A stretch of 64,000 nucleotides of DNA from UBA8437 sp964646205 (lineage in GTDB: Bacteria > Planctomycetota > Planctomycetia > Planctomycetales > Planctomycetaceae): assembly GCA_964646205.1 (NCBI GenBank), contig CAZYAZ010000001.1, forward strand, positions 62,001 through 126,000. The letters run 5' to 3'. Under the pieces are notes generated by a model, which was not told the DNA's origin, did not search any database, and saw only the letters and a program-made list of their open reading frames with translations. The position numbers were made by a program, and so were the translations under genes. The first letter of the stretch is position 1. Each line of letters opens with the position of its first letter. Shown piece by piece: positions 18,264 through 26,400 of this stretch.

Positions 18264-19478
18264 TCAAGCCGCCCTATCGAATACGGTCCTGGTCGACCTG
18301 TCGTGTTGTCGCCGAGGCGAAACCGAATGAGCCAGCACGTTGTTCCAGGTCATCTCAAATCGTTCGACCATTCGTTCGAGTGCAAATTCTCGCACGATCC
18401 GTTCGCGTCCGGCCCGACCTGCTTCCTGACGCGACTCGGGTGATCCAGACAGCAGATCTCCCACGGCAGCAGCCAGCCCCTCCACATCACCTACCTCGAC
18501 CAGCCGCCCGGTGTCACCGAGAATTTCGACCGCTCCCCCTGCCCGGGTCGCCACGCAGGGCACACCGCATGCCATCGCCTCGCCCATCGCGTTGGGAAAG
18601 CCCTCGGAAAACGAGGACAGTACGGCAACATCCAGGGACGCCTGCCATCTCGGCATGTCCGACCGTCGGCCCAGCAGGTGCAGTCGATCCCGCCAGCGAC
18701 CGTCGCCGGGGACCGATTCAATCATCGAAGCCAGTTCCGGGTTCGACGGCTCGAGTCCCGGGCCACACAGTACAACGTGCAACCGCCGTTGGTCCCTGAT
18801 CAGTCGTGACGCCGCCCCGAGCATGGTGGCGTAGTCCTTGAATGGGTCCCAGCGTGCGGCCATGCCGACCAGCAAGGCGTCCGGTGATAGCCCCAGCTCA
18901 TCCCGGATCGCTCGACGAGCCGTCCCGGACGGTTGGAACCGATCCACGTCAAAACCGTTGGAGATCACTTCCATCCGGTCCGCGTCGTATCCCAACTCGA
19001 CATGTTCCTCGCGACCGAACTCGGAATTGGCCACGATCCGGTCGGGAATTCGCCTGGACAGTCCCGCGCAGAGACGAGCGGTCCAAATCGTCGTCCGCTT
19101 GTCGACACCACGGATCGGTCCACCCCGTCTCAGGTTCCAGACAACCGGTGCCCGCGTTCGCGCCAATCGCGATGCAAGCCCACCCAGCAGGTCTGAATGA
19201 TACAACCATGTCTGGATCAACTCGGGACGCGCCTGGCGAACGGCCCGGGTCAACCGGACCAGTGTCGTGGGACCCGGCAGGCCACGCCGCATGCCCACCA
19301 TCGTCACCGGCACACCCAACGACTCGAGTTGATCCGATGCCGGACCACCACCGACCAACGACACGACCTGTGGTGACCAGCGATCCCGATCCAGGCGGCT
19401 CAGCAAACGCACCAACATCGTCTCGGCACCGCCCATGTGCAGGTTGTTGATCACATGCAAAATGCGACGTGGACTCAT
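18264..19478 (-). CDS. Family 4 glycosyltransferase
   Basis: 404 residues from ATG 19476-19478, overlapping the stop of the membrane polymerase/ligase gene by 4 bases. The N-terminus ILHVINNLHMGGAETMLVRL is a textbook GT4 start. The donor half contains GMAARWDPFKDYATMLGA, VLCGPGLE, LHLLGRRSDMP and SSFSEGFPNAMGEAMACG, the E-x7-E nucleotide-sugar site. TRAGGAVEILGDTGRLVEVGD follows, as is usual in the family. A much longer open frame in phase extends upstream to 21002 but crosses two other genes and is not real. Role: addition of one sugar to the growing lipid-linked repeat; specificity unknown. Confidence 0.9.
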   Translation of the reverse strand: MSPRRILHVINNLHMGGAETMLVRLLSRLDRDRWSPQVVSLVGGGPASDQLESLGVPVTMVGMRRGLPGPTTLVRLTRAVRQARPELIQTWLYHSDLLGGLASRLARTRAPVVWNLRRGGPIRGVDKRTTIWTARLCAGLSRRIPDRIVANSEFGREEHVELGYDADRMEVISNGFDVDRFQPSGTARRAIRDELGLSPDALLVGMAARWDPFKDYATMLGAASRLIRDQRRLHVVLCGPGLEPSNPELASMIESVPGDGRWRDRLHLLGRRSDMPRWQASLDVAVLSSFSEGFPNAMGEAMACGVPCVATRAGGAVEILGDTGRLVEVGDVEGLAAAVGDLLSGSPESRQEAGRAGRERIVREFALERMVERFEMTWNNVLAHSVSPRRQHDRSTRTVFDRAA

Positions 19479-20710
19479 CGAGATGGGGTCCAGGCGTAAT
19501 TGGGCGAAGAAAACGACAACCGTCGGCGTTCCGATTCTCTCGAAGGGGCCGTGCTTGCCGAGACCTGGGCAAGAATGGCGCCACCGACAACAAAGGGCAG
19601 AACCTGGAAACTGACCAGCAACGCCGTCATCACCGACAGGGCCAACAGGTGCGACACGACATACAGGCAAACGTGTCGTTGACCGTGCTTCCACAGTCCC
19701 GTCACGATCAGGCCCATTCCGCTGAAGGACAGCAACGCGGCCGGCAACCCTCCCGTCAACAACACGCCCAGGTAGTAGACATGAACGGTGTTGTTGGTCA
19801 TGGCTGAAACGCGAACATGTGTCCCGGCCGGTCCAAATCCCAGCAACAGGGCGTCGGCGGCGTGATCCAGAGAAATTCGGATCAACTCGATCCGCTCCTC
19901 GATCGAATTGTCTATCCGGTCCAGCCTCCGGGTGACCACATCGCTGAAGTGGTGCCACAGGTCGCCGACCCCGGTGATGCCCTCGCCCTGGACCACCCAC
20001 CCCAGTGCCAACACGCACAGGAAGGCGGCAACCCCACGGCGACGGGGCTCGTGCCAGATGTACCACAGCACCCCGGGTACGGCGAACACAACCGACTTGG
20101 ACACTGCCGCCAACAATCCGGGAATCAATACCAGCAGGACCAAAAGTCGTGCACGACTCTTCAACAGGAAAGGAATCAACATCAGGCACGGAGTGAGACC
20201 CATCACCAGCGAATTGCACTTCAGGCTGAGACCGGCGGCCCGAGAAAAACTTCCACCAAAATTGATGATGTGCTGGTTGCCCAATTCGGGCAGGTAACCA
20301 ATTCCCTGGCCAATCGCCACCACGGCGTTCGTCACGGCCGAGGCCAACACGACCAGCACGATGCGACGCACCCCCAGGCCAACAAACGCCACCCAGCCAA
20401 ATGGCACGACAAAACCCCAGATGTAGAGCACCTGGACCAGCTCGATCAGGCTGCTGTCGGGATCGAGCAGTGTCGAAGCCACGAACAGCGGCACCGCCAG
20501 CAGGCATGGCACCTGGAATGGCTGCAATCGGACCAGTTGTGGTGCGTTCAGCAACACGGCGGTCACCAGGAACACATCTGCGAGAGTGAAGCTGACTCCG
20601 AAGTTCAACGCCGGAAATGGCAGCAGGTACAACGCGGTCATCGCACAGGCTGTCTGCAGGTTGCCGGTCGAGGCCGCCGAAACGCTCGGAATGGAATGCA
20701 CGTGGCTCAT
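19475..20710 (-). CDS. O-antigen ligase/polymerase-like integral membrane protein
   Basis: 411 residues from ATG 20708-20710, whose start overlaps the stop of the second AsnB-like gene (ATGA). The protein is mostly hydrophobic, with about ten predicted membrane segments, for example LYLLPFPALNFGVSFTLADV, the block around YIWGFVVPFGWVAFVGLGV and LLVLLVLIPGLLAAVSKSVV. A large polar loop near 240-310 contains RLDRIDNSIEERIELIRISL and LLLGFGPAGTHV. The latter resembles the conserved G-x-G loop of Wzy/WaaL-type proteins. A short charged tail follows. It is inferred to polymerise or transfer lipid-linked glycan on the outer face of the inner membrane. A second, TPR-fused Wzy-like protein exists at 28705-31308, so the division of labour is open. 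Confidence 0.72.
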   Translation of the reverse strand: MSHVHSIPSVSAASTGNLQTACAMTALYLLPFPALNFGVSFTLADVFLVTAVLLNAPQLVRLQPFQVPCLLAVPLFVASTLLDPDSSLIELVQVLYIWGFVVPFGWVAFVGLGVRRIVLVVLASAVTNAVVAIGQGIGYLPELGNQHIINFGGSFSRAAGLSLKCNSLVMGLTPCLMLIPFLLKSRARLLVLLVLIPGLLAAVSKSVVFAVPGVLWYIWHEPRRRGVAAFLCVLALGWVVQGEGITGVGDLWHHFSDVVTRRLDRIDNSIEERIELIRISLDHAADALLLGFGPAGTHVRVSAMTNNTVHVYYLGVLLTGGLPAALLSFSGMGLIVTGLWKHGQRHVCLYVVSHLLALSVMTALLVSFQVLPFVVGGAILAQVSASTAPSRESERRRLSFSSPNYAWTPSR

Positions 20711-22593
20711 GCGGCGCTCCCCACAGCGGCCACCCGCGACGACGCATTCGTTGTGGTGGCCTGTTTCTGCAGGACTTCCGAGACCACGAACAACTTCCAG
20801 ATCGCCCCGGCGTACTCGGAGCGGCCCGATCGGAAAGCCCGTACCACCGTCTCGACCGTCTCTCGATCCAGCCAACCGCACTCACGAAACACCTGTGCCC
20901 CCAGGCTGTCAGCAATGCGATCAGCCAATGGACCAGCCAGCCAACGAGCCAATGGCACTCCGAATCCCATCTTGGGGCGTTCGAACAACGCACGGGGCAC
21001 ACGACGGGCCAGCTGATCTCTCAGGACGGTTTTCAACCCCCTGCGGGTCCGCAGATCCGTTGAGAGTTCGGCACCGAATCTTCTCACCCGGTGATCCAGC
21101 AACGGACACCGCACTTCCAGTCCAAATCTCATCGAGGCGCGATCCACCTTCACCTGTAGATCGTCGGGGATGTAGTAAGCGGCGTCGAAGGCGGCAGCCG
21201 AGGAAACCGGATCGGCGTCGACCCGTTGAAAAACATCTCGAACCAACGACACCGGACGCTCGTCGGCTCCATCGATGTCGGGCACCACCTGCGAGATGGG
21301 AGTGACGTGCCATCCCCTGAGGATCTCGGCATAGAGTCCGGGCGGATCGTGATTCTCGAGCCAACTGGCCAGCCGTTTGCCTTTCCGTCTGTTGAACGCC
21401 ACGGCCGCCTCGCCGGCAAGCCATCGCATCGCCCGCGGCCAGCGGTTCGCCGAGAGCGCGCGTTGGAACCAGTCGTACCGCGTGTACCCACCGAAGAACT
21501 CGTCACCTCCATCACCACACAAGGCGACGGTCACATGCTGTCGCACGGCCTGGCACAACAGCATCGTCGGCAATCCCGACGTGTCGGCGTACGGCTGTTC
21601 GTAGCAATCCAGATAGTCGTCAACCAGCTCGGGAAGCCGATCGAGATCGACGGAAATCACCTGGTGCGAGAGACCCAGGTGCGCCGCAATCGCAGCGGCA
21701 TGCGGAGCCTCGTCGTACCTGGCTTCATCGAACGACACCGTGAAAACCGGCAGGTCCCGGTGACCACCGTCGGCCAGCGCAGCGACGACCAACGATGAAT
21801 CGACACCACCGGAAAGAAACGTGCCCAGCGGAACATCACTTTGGGTCCGGCAGGCCACCGCATCGTCGAGCAATTCGGCGAGCTGATCCTCGTCACAGGT
21901 GGTCGTCCGGCCCCAGGCCCAGTCAAGCGGATCCTGAAATCGACAACGCGAGACAACCTGTCCGCCACGAAGCTGCACCACCTCACCGGGTCGCAACTGA
22001 TCAATCTGCCTGAAGAATGTCCGGGGAGCGGGCACGTAACCAAAGTGCAGGAAGTTGGGAACCACGTCGGGATCCGGATCACGTGGCCAGCCATTGAAGG
22101 CTCGCAATTCGGATGCGAATCCTGTGAAACCATCACCGTGATAGAGATACAGTGGTTTCTTGCCGGCACCGTCGCGGGCCAGATGCACCATGCCACTGTC
22201 ACGGCTCCAGATCGCCACGGCAAACATCCCGTTGATTTCCGAGAGTATCCCGGGGCCTCGCCGTTCGAAGAGTTCCAGCAGGACCTCGGTGTCACCGGTC
22301 GTCCGCAATGTCACCCCGTCCAGGTACCTCGCGGCCAACTCTCGGGTGTTGTAAATCTCACCGTTGAAACAGATCGTCGTGTTGCCCCCGGCCGATGTCA
22401 TTGGCTGGTTGGCTCGCATGTCGAGATCACGGATTGCCAGGCGGCGGAATCCCAGCGACGTGGTCCGGTCGTGGCTGTGCCAGGAATCCCCGGCGTCGGG
22501 TCCGCGGTGAACCAACGCTCCGGCCATCACGTCGGCCGACAATCCGACCTCGGGAAGGTTCCTCGAACGATGCCAACCTGCCAGGCCACACAT
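20707..22593 (-). CDS. asnB: AsnB-type glutamine-hydrolysing amidotransferase 2 (asparagine synthetase family)
   Basis: 628 residues from ATG 22591-22593, chosen because Cys2 (MCGLAGW) must be N-terminal for glutaminase activity; the longer open frame to 22920 would bury it. HRGPDAGDS at 29-37, NGEIYN at 77-82, and LCGDGGDEFFGGYTRYDW are conserved, and the pyrophosphate loop SGGVDSS is at 261-267. The usual ARDRxGxKPLY block is altered here to ARDGAGKKPLY. It is clearly diverged from the copy at 16328-18253. It follows the flippase by 2 bases and overlaps the next membrane gene, so it is co-expressed with the glycan machinery. Amidation of a sugar carboxylate is inferred from context; asparagine synthesis remains possible. 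Confidence 0.85.
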   Translation of the reverse strand: MCGLAGWHRSRNLPEVGLSADVMAGALVHRGPDAGDSWHSHDRTTSLGFRRLAIRDLDMRANQPMTSAGGNTTICFNGEIYNTRELAARYLDGVTLRTTGDTEVLLELFERRGPGILSEINGMFAVAIWSRDSGMVHLARDGAGKKPLYLYHGDGFTGFASELRAFNGWPRDPDPDVVPNFLHFGYVPAPRTFFRQIDQLRPGEVVQLRGGQVVSRCRFQDPLDWAWGRTTTCDEDQLAELLDDAVACRTQSDVPLGTFLSGGVDSSLVVAALADGGHRDLPVFTVSFDEARYDEAPHAAAIAAHLGLSHQVISVDLDRLPELVDDYLDCYEQPYADTSGLPTMLLCQAVRQHVTVALCGDGGDEFFGGYTRYDWFQRALSANRWPRAMRWLAGEAAVAFNRRKGKRLASWLENHDPPGLYAEILRGWHVTPISQVVPDIDGADERPVSLVRDVFQRVDADPVSSAAAFDAAYYIPDDLQVKVDRASMRFGLEVRCPLLDHRVRRFGAELSTDLRTRRGLKTVLRDQLARRVPRALFERPKMGFGVPLARWLAGPLADRIADSLGAQVFRECGWLDRETVETVVRAFRSGRSEYAGAIWKLFVVSEVLQKQATTTNASSRVAAVGSAA

Positions 22594-22595
22594 AC

Positions 22596-23915
22596 TCAAT
22601 CGCCCTCCGGCAACTGCAACTTGGCCCGCGTCGCCCGCAATAGGATCACCAGGGACACGACGACAAATGGCACCTTGGCGAGCACGAGAGCCATTCCGGC
22701 TCCCAGCAGACCCCAGCGAGGCATCAGCAACACGCAACCCACCAGCGAAGTGACGACGGTCATCAATCGCAGCGGCAACTGAGAACGGATGGCCCGGATC
22801 GAGATCATTGCCGCGGTCAGGGCCCCCGACTGGTAAGCCACCGCAGCGGCCAACATCACCACCAGCAACAGGTCCTGGTGCTCGACAAACTCGGCGCCGA
22901 ACAAAGTGCCCAACAACCATCGCCCCATCAGCGGAACCATCGCCAGCCCGAGCAGGCCCAGCACAAGATAGATGGCCAGGATCCCGGCCAGCATGCGACG
23001 GAATCCTGCCAGGTTGCCGGAATGATACAACGCGGCCAGGCGGGGACTGGCCACCTGGTTCATCGCCCGGGTGAACGTGCCACCGGCAGTGATCAACGCG
23101 GCGACGGCACCAAAAAGTCCCAGCGCGGCCAGGCCCAGTTGGTAGTCAACAAGATATCTCGGGATGTTGGTTTCCAGGGAAATCAACAGGGTCACCATGG
23201 CCAGGGGCAGACCGTGTGCGATCAGTCCCTTCATCACCGCCGGGTCCCAGCGTGGCCGAAGAGCCTGGCCGGTGTTGGTCCTGGCAATCCAGCGAGCCGC
23301 CGGCAGGTCGTAGGCCAACAGGACCAGCAGGCGGGCGACGACCAGTCCGGAAACGGCTCCGACGATGTCTCCGCTTACCATCGCTCCCAGGCCAAGGCCC
23401 AGTAGCAACGATCCACCGTGCAATGCCTTGCTGCGGGCCACACGATCCATGCGTTCGTTCTGCTGCAGCAATCCGTAAATCACGTCCGAAATCGACTCGA
23501 ACGACTTGGCGCACGCCAGAAGAATTACCGCCCACCAGGCGCCGTCACGGTGACCAATCCACCAGGCAATCCCGATGGTGACCAACAGGGCCAGCGCGGT
23601 CGAAATCAATCTCAAGCCCAGGTAATCGCCAAAGCGGAACTCTCCGTTGGTGTCGGTCGCCTGGAGCGCTCGCAACTGCAAGCTGTGGCAGACAAATACC
23701 GGCACGGTGATGCTCGCCGCCAGGACATACAGCCCGACCAGCGGTTTGCCTCCCACCTGGGCCAGCACAACCAGGATCCCCCACTGGCAGGCGGCATAGA
23801 CCAGGTTGGCCGGCAATGTCCACGCAAAATTCTCGCGCAACGACAGCGGCCGAATCACCGGGGACACCGATGTCACGGGAGGAATCGAAGACGAGAATTC
23901 GGAGGCCGACGACAT
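22596..23915 (-). CDS. Wzx-like lipid-linked oligosaccharide flippase (MATE/MOP superfamily)
   Basis: 439 residues from ATG 23915 (an upstream TTG at 23957 is less likely). The protein is hydrophobic throughout with about 12-14 predicted membrane helices, including ANLVYAACQWGILVVLAQVG and IYLVLGLLGLAMVPLMGRWL. The spacing of helices and the arginine-containing cytoplasmic ends fit polysaccharide transporters of the RfbX/Wzx type, which move undecaprenyl-linked repeat units across the inner membrane. It is the first gene of the operon flippase, AsnB-like 2, ligase-like, GT4, AsnB-like 1. Together with the two Wzy-like proteins and the Wza/Wzc pair it indicates a Wzx/Wzy-dependent export route. 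Confidence 0.83.
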   Translation of the reverse strand: MSSASEFSSSIPPVTSVSPVIRPLSLRENFAWTLPANLVYAACQWGILVVLAQVGGKPLVGLYVLAASITVPVFVCHSLQLRALQATDTNGEFRFGDYLGLRLISTALALLVTIGIAWWIGHRDGAWWAVILLACAKSFESISDVIYGLLQQNERMDRVARSKALHGGSLLLGLGLGAMVSGDIVGAVSGLVVARLLVLLAYDLPAARWIARTNTGQALRPRWDPAVMKGLIAHGLPLAMVTLLISLETNIPRYLVDYQLGLAALGLFGAVAALITAGGTFTRAMNQVASPRLAALYHSGNLAGFRRMLAGILAIYLVLGLLGLAMVPLMGRWLLGTLFGAEFVEHQDLLLVVMLAAAVAYQSGALTAAMISIRAIRSQLPLRLMTVVTSLVGCVLLMPRWGLLGAGMALVLAKVPFVVVSLVILLRATRAKLQLPEGD

Positions 23916-24058
23916 GCGATGACGGCGTGCAACGGGAGTGGTGAAATCACCCACCAACGGCGGATCGGGGTGATACCAGAATCACCGCAGCGGGGGAATA
24001 CGGGACAAGCCGACTTCCCGCAATGGTGAGCAGACCATCGCCAATGTGGGTGCGGGGT

Positions 24059-25024
24059 CTAGGCCACCCGCCGCCGGGCAGTCCTGCCGCACAATTCCGT
24101 TGCAAACCGACCCAACCTCGCCACGTCCAGCTTCGGCCTCAACCACTGGTCACGTCGACCGCGGATGCCCGGACGGCTCAGTACCGGAGCCAGGCTCGCC
24201 AGGTACCTCCCACAGACGGCGGGGGCCTCGGGCAAACGACGTGCCCTGGCGTAGGAATCCAGAAAAGCCCGCGAGAACGCCTCGGCATGACCGATCCGTT
24301 CGATCGGACCCAGCCGGCTGCGAAACAGTGTGATAATCAGCCACGCGGCGTCAAACACCCAGGGACCACGAACGACCAACGGGCTACAGAGATCCGACCC
24401 GGCCCAGTCGGTGATCACCAGCCGCCGACCCCCGTCGACAACCAGCAGGTTCCAGGCATTGAAGTCACCGTGCAGGGCAACCTCGTGGTCCTGTGTCATC
24501 GACACGTCGGCCACGGACCCCGGTTCGACTCGCCATGGCTCGGACAGGCTCTCGCCCAGTCCAACCGGCAACCGCAGAGTCTCGTGAATCACCGCCAGGG
24601 ATTCGCCGACCCGCTCGGCCATCGCGCACCCGGAATCACGACGGCACCCGACCAGCCAACTCCACATCGGTTCCACGCCGGCAATGCGTTCGAATTCGAT
24701 CCGGCCCAAAGTCGGCGTACCGCCGACCAGCCGTGGGACTTCGAACAGCTCGGTCATGGACGCGATCGCCGCAGCTCGACGCGTCTTTTCGGCCTCGATG
24801 ACGGCCACCGTCGGATCCTGTTGCTTGATCACCGTCGTGGGCGTCAACTGCGTCAGCCGCTGGCCAACTGCCACATCGGCTCGCCCATTTGCGGCCGCTG
24901 GCACCCGGTCACGCCGCCACCGCAGTAGTCGTAGAACTATCCGCAGTACTGGCCGTCGCTGCCAGGCCAGCATTAGCAACGAACTGGAAGCCGTCACCGC
25001 AAGCAAGAGCACTGATTCTGTCAT
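24059..25024 (-). CDS. Membrane-anchored aminoglycoside phosphotransferase-fold kinase
   Basis: 321 residues starting at ATG 25024. An N-terminal hydrophobic segment (about 4-20) followed by a basic stretch (RRPVLRIVLRLLRWRRDR) suggests anchoring to the inner membrane. The kinase-like core carries the catalytic loop HGDFNAWN at 185-192 and the metal-binding Asp206 in ITDWAGSDL, the HGDxxxxN...D-W pattern of APH/choline-kinase families. The ATP-lysine would be K67 in TTVIKQQD or K80, which I cannot decide. It sits between the flippase and the divergent export operon. A phosphotransferase acting on a sugar or lipid intermediate of the glycan pathway is more likely than antibiotic resistance; the substrate is unknown. 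Confidence 0.72.
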   Translation of the reverse strand: MTESVLLLAVTASSSLLMLAWQRRPVLRIVLRLLRWRRDRVPAAANGRADVAVGQRLTQLTPTTVIKQQDPTVAVIEAEKTRRAAAIASMTELFEVPRLVGGTPTLGRIEFERIAGVEPMWSWLVGCRRDSGCAMAERVGESLAVIHETLRLPVGLGESLSEPWRVEPGSVADVSMTQDHEVALHGDFNAWNLLVVDGGRRLVITDWAGSDLCSPLVVRGPWVFDAAWLIITLFRSRLGPIERIGHAEAFSRAFLDSYARARRLPEAPAVCGRYLASLAPVLSRPGIRGRRDQWLRPKLDVARLGRFATELCGRTARRRVA

Positions 25025-25258
25025 CTGGCGAGAACCTAGGTGGGATCAACCAACGACTGCAAGATGAGATCGGCCATTGGGACATCCGGGCTGAAGCGAT
25101 ATTGACTCAAGACAGGCACTGACCTAACGTTCCGGCCTCAATTTCTCCCGACGACAACGTCTCCGAGTCTCCCGAGCCCATCCAGAACCAGTCGTGGCGA
25201 ACGACGTTTCGTTGCGATGCCAGAGTGGTCCCCCGCGATCCGCTCCGAAACTCAGCTC

Positions 25259-26371
25259 ATGCGCAATCAATCCGTGCATCGCGCCGCTGCCGTCCTCCTG
25301 GCCGGCCTGCTGCTTCCGTTGGTGACGACCGGCTGCGCGCTGATGGATTCGAAAGGTCCGCATTTCACCGCCGACACGATGCCCGGGGACCTCGCGGCCC
25401 CCTCGTACGACAACCCACGAACGGTGCAGTGGACCAACATTGCCATGCCATCGGTCGGCAGCCAGACAATCGCTGCCGGTGACGTGCTCGAGGTGTCCGT
25501 CGCGTCCGGATTGTCCACCGAGAGCACGGTGACATGGCCAGTCCGAGTGAATGCTCGAACTGGTGCCGCAACCATGCCTGGTATCGGCAGCCTGCCGCTG
25601 ACCGGGTTGACGTTGGAAGGAGCCGAGGCCGCGGTGACCGCCGCGTGCGTCAATCGCGGACTGTTCTGGTCGCCAAACGTCACGGTGACGATGAGACAAA
25701 AATTCAAGAACCGCGTGATGGTACTTGGTGGCGTCAAAGAGCCGGGAGTCTATGACCTGCCACGAGACCGCAGCAGCTTGCTGGCGGCCGTCTATGCCGC
25801 CGGAGGACTCTCCAGCGATGCCGGAAGCAACATCGAGATCAAGTCGACAACCAAGAACGGCGACGCTGGTGAACCCGGGACAACCGGAATCAAGACTGCC
25901 GGCTACAGCGTCTCTGCCAACACCGACCACTCCGACCAGGTCCTCCGAATCAATCTCGTCGAAGCCACCCAGACTGGTTCAGCCGGATACTACGTCCCCG
26001 ACGGGGCCACGGTAATGATCGAAAAACGAGACCCGGAACCGATTCACGTGATGGGGCTCGTAAAGAAACCCAACCGCTACGACTTCCCCTACGATCGCGA
26101 GGTCCATGTTCTCGATGCCGTCGCGATGGCCGGTGGACTCTCCTCGACCGTCGCCGACAAGGTCTACATCATCCGGCCGATACCGGAAGGAAATGGCCAG
26201 ACCGCGGTCATTGAAATCTCGCTGAGCGAAGCCAAGCGAGATGCCAGCCGCAACATCCGGCTTGGACCACAAGACCTGGTCTCAGTGGAACACACTCCCG
26301 CCACCGTATTGCTGGAAGTGGTCAAGATCGTCCGCTTCGGTCTTGGTGCCAGCCTGACCCCGCTCTTCTAG
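25259..26371 (+). CDS. Wza-like outer membrane polysaccharide export lipoprotein (Poly_export/SLBB)
   Basis: 370 residues from ATG 25259, preferred over an upstream in-frame start because it gives a clean lipoprotein signal: MRNQSVHR, a hydrophobic core, then LVTTGC with lipidated Cys26. The polysaccharide export domain begins at IAAGDVLEVSVASG and includes the RVNARTGAATMPGIGSLPL segment. Soluble-ligand-binding beta-grasp (SLBB) repeats follow at FKNRVMVLGGVKEPGVYDL and EPIHVMGLVKKPNRYDFPY. The C-terminal VVKIVRFGLGASLTPLF is a likely amphipathic outer-membrane helix as in Wza. It opens the plus-strand export operon and is followed after 29 bases by the Wzc-like kinase, its usual partner. 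The 234 bases upstream hold the divergent promoters and no gene. Confidence 0.9.
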   Translation: MRNQSVHRAAAVLLAGLLLPLVTTGCALMDSKGPHFTADTMPGDLAAPSYDNPRTVQWTNIAMPSVGSQTIAAGDVLEVSVASGLSTESTVTWPVRVNARTGAATMPGIGSLPLTGLTLEGAEAAVTAACVNRGLFWSPNVTVTMRQKFKNRVMVLGGVKEPGVYDLPRDRSSLLAAVYAAGGLSSDAGSNIEIKSTTKNGDAGEPGTTGIKTAGYSVSANTDHSDQVLRINLVEATQTGSAGYYVPDGATVMIEKRDPEPIHVMGLVKKPNRYDFPYDREVHVLDAVAMAGGLSSTVADKVYIIRPIPEGNGQTAVIEISLSEAKRDASRNIRLGPQDLVSVEHTPATVLLEVVKIVRFGLGASLTPLF

Positions 26372-26400
26372 AACACACGACACCGTTCGCCTGAAACCTC

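Noticed and set aside
19479..21002. Extension of the GT4 gene at 18264 to a 912-residue protein
   Set aside because: The extra part overlaps the ligase-like and AsnB-like genes in another frame and is not protein-like; the ATG at 19478 gives a complete GT4 enzyme.
24059..25024. Aminoglycoside resistance gene
   Set aside because: The APH fold is shared by many sugar and lipid kinases; the membrane anchor and glycan-locus context make resistance unlikely.
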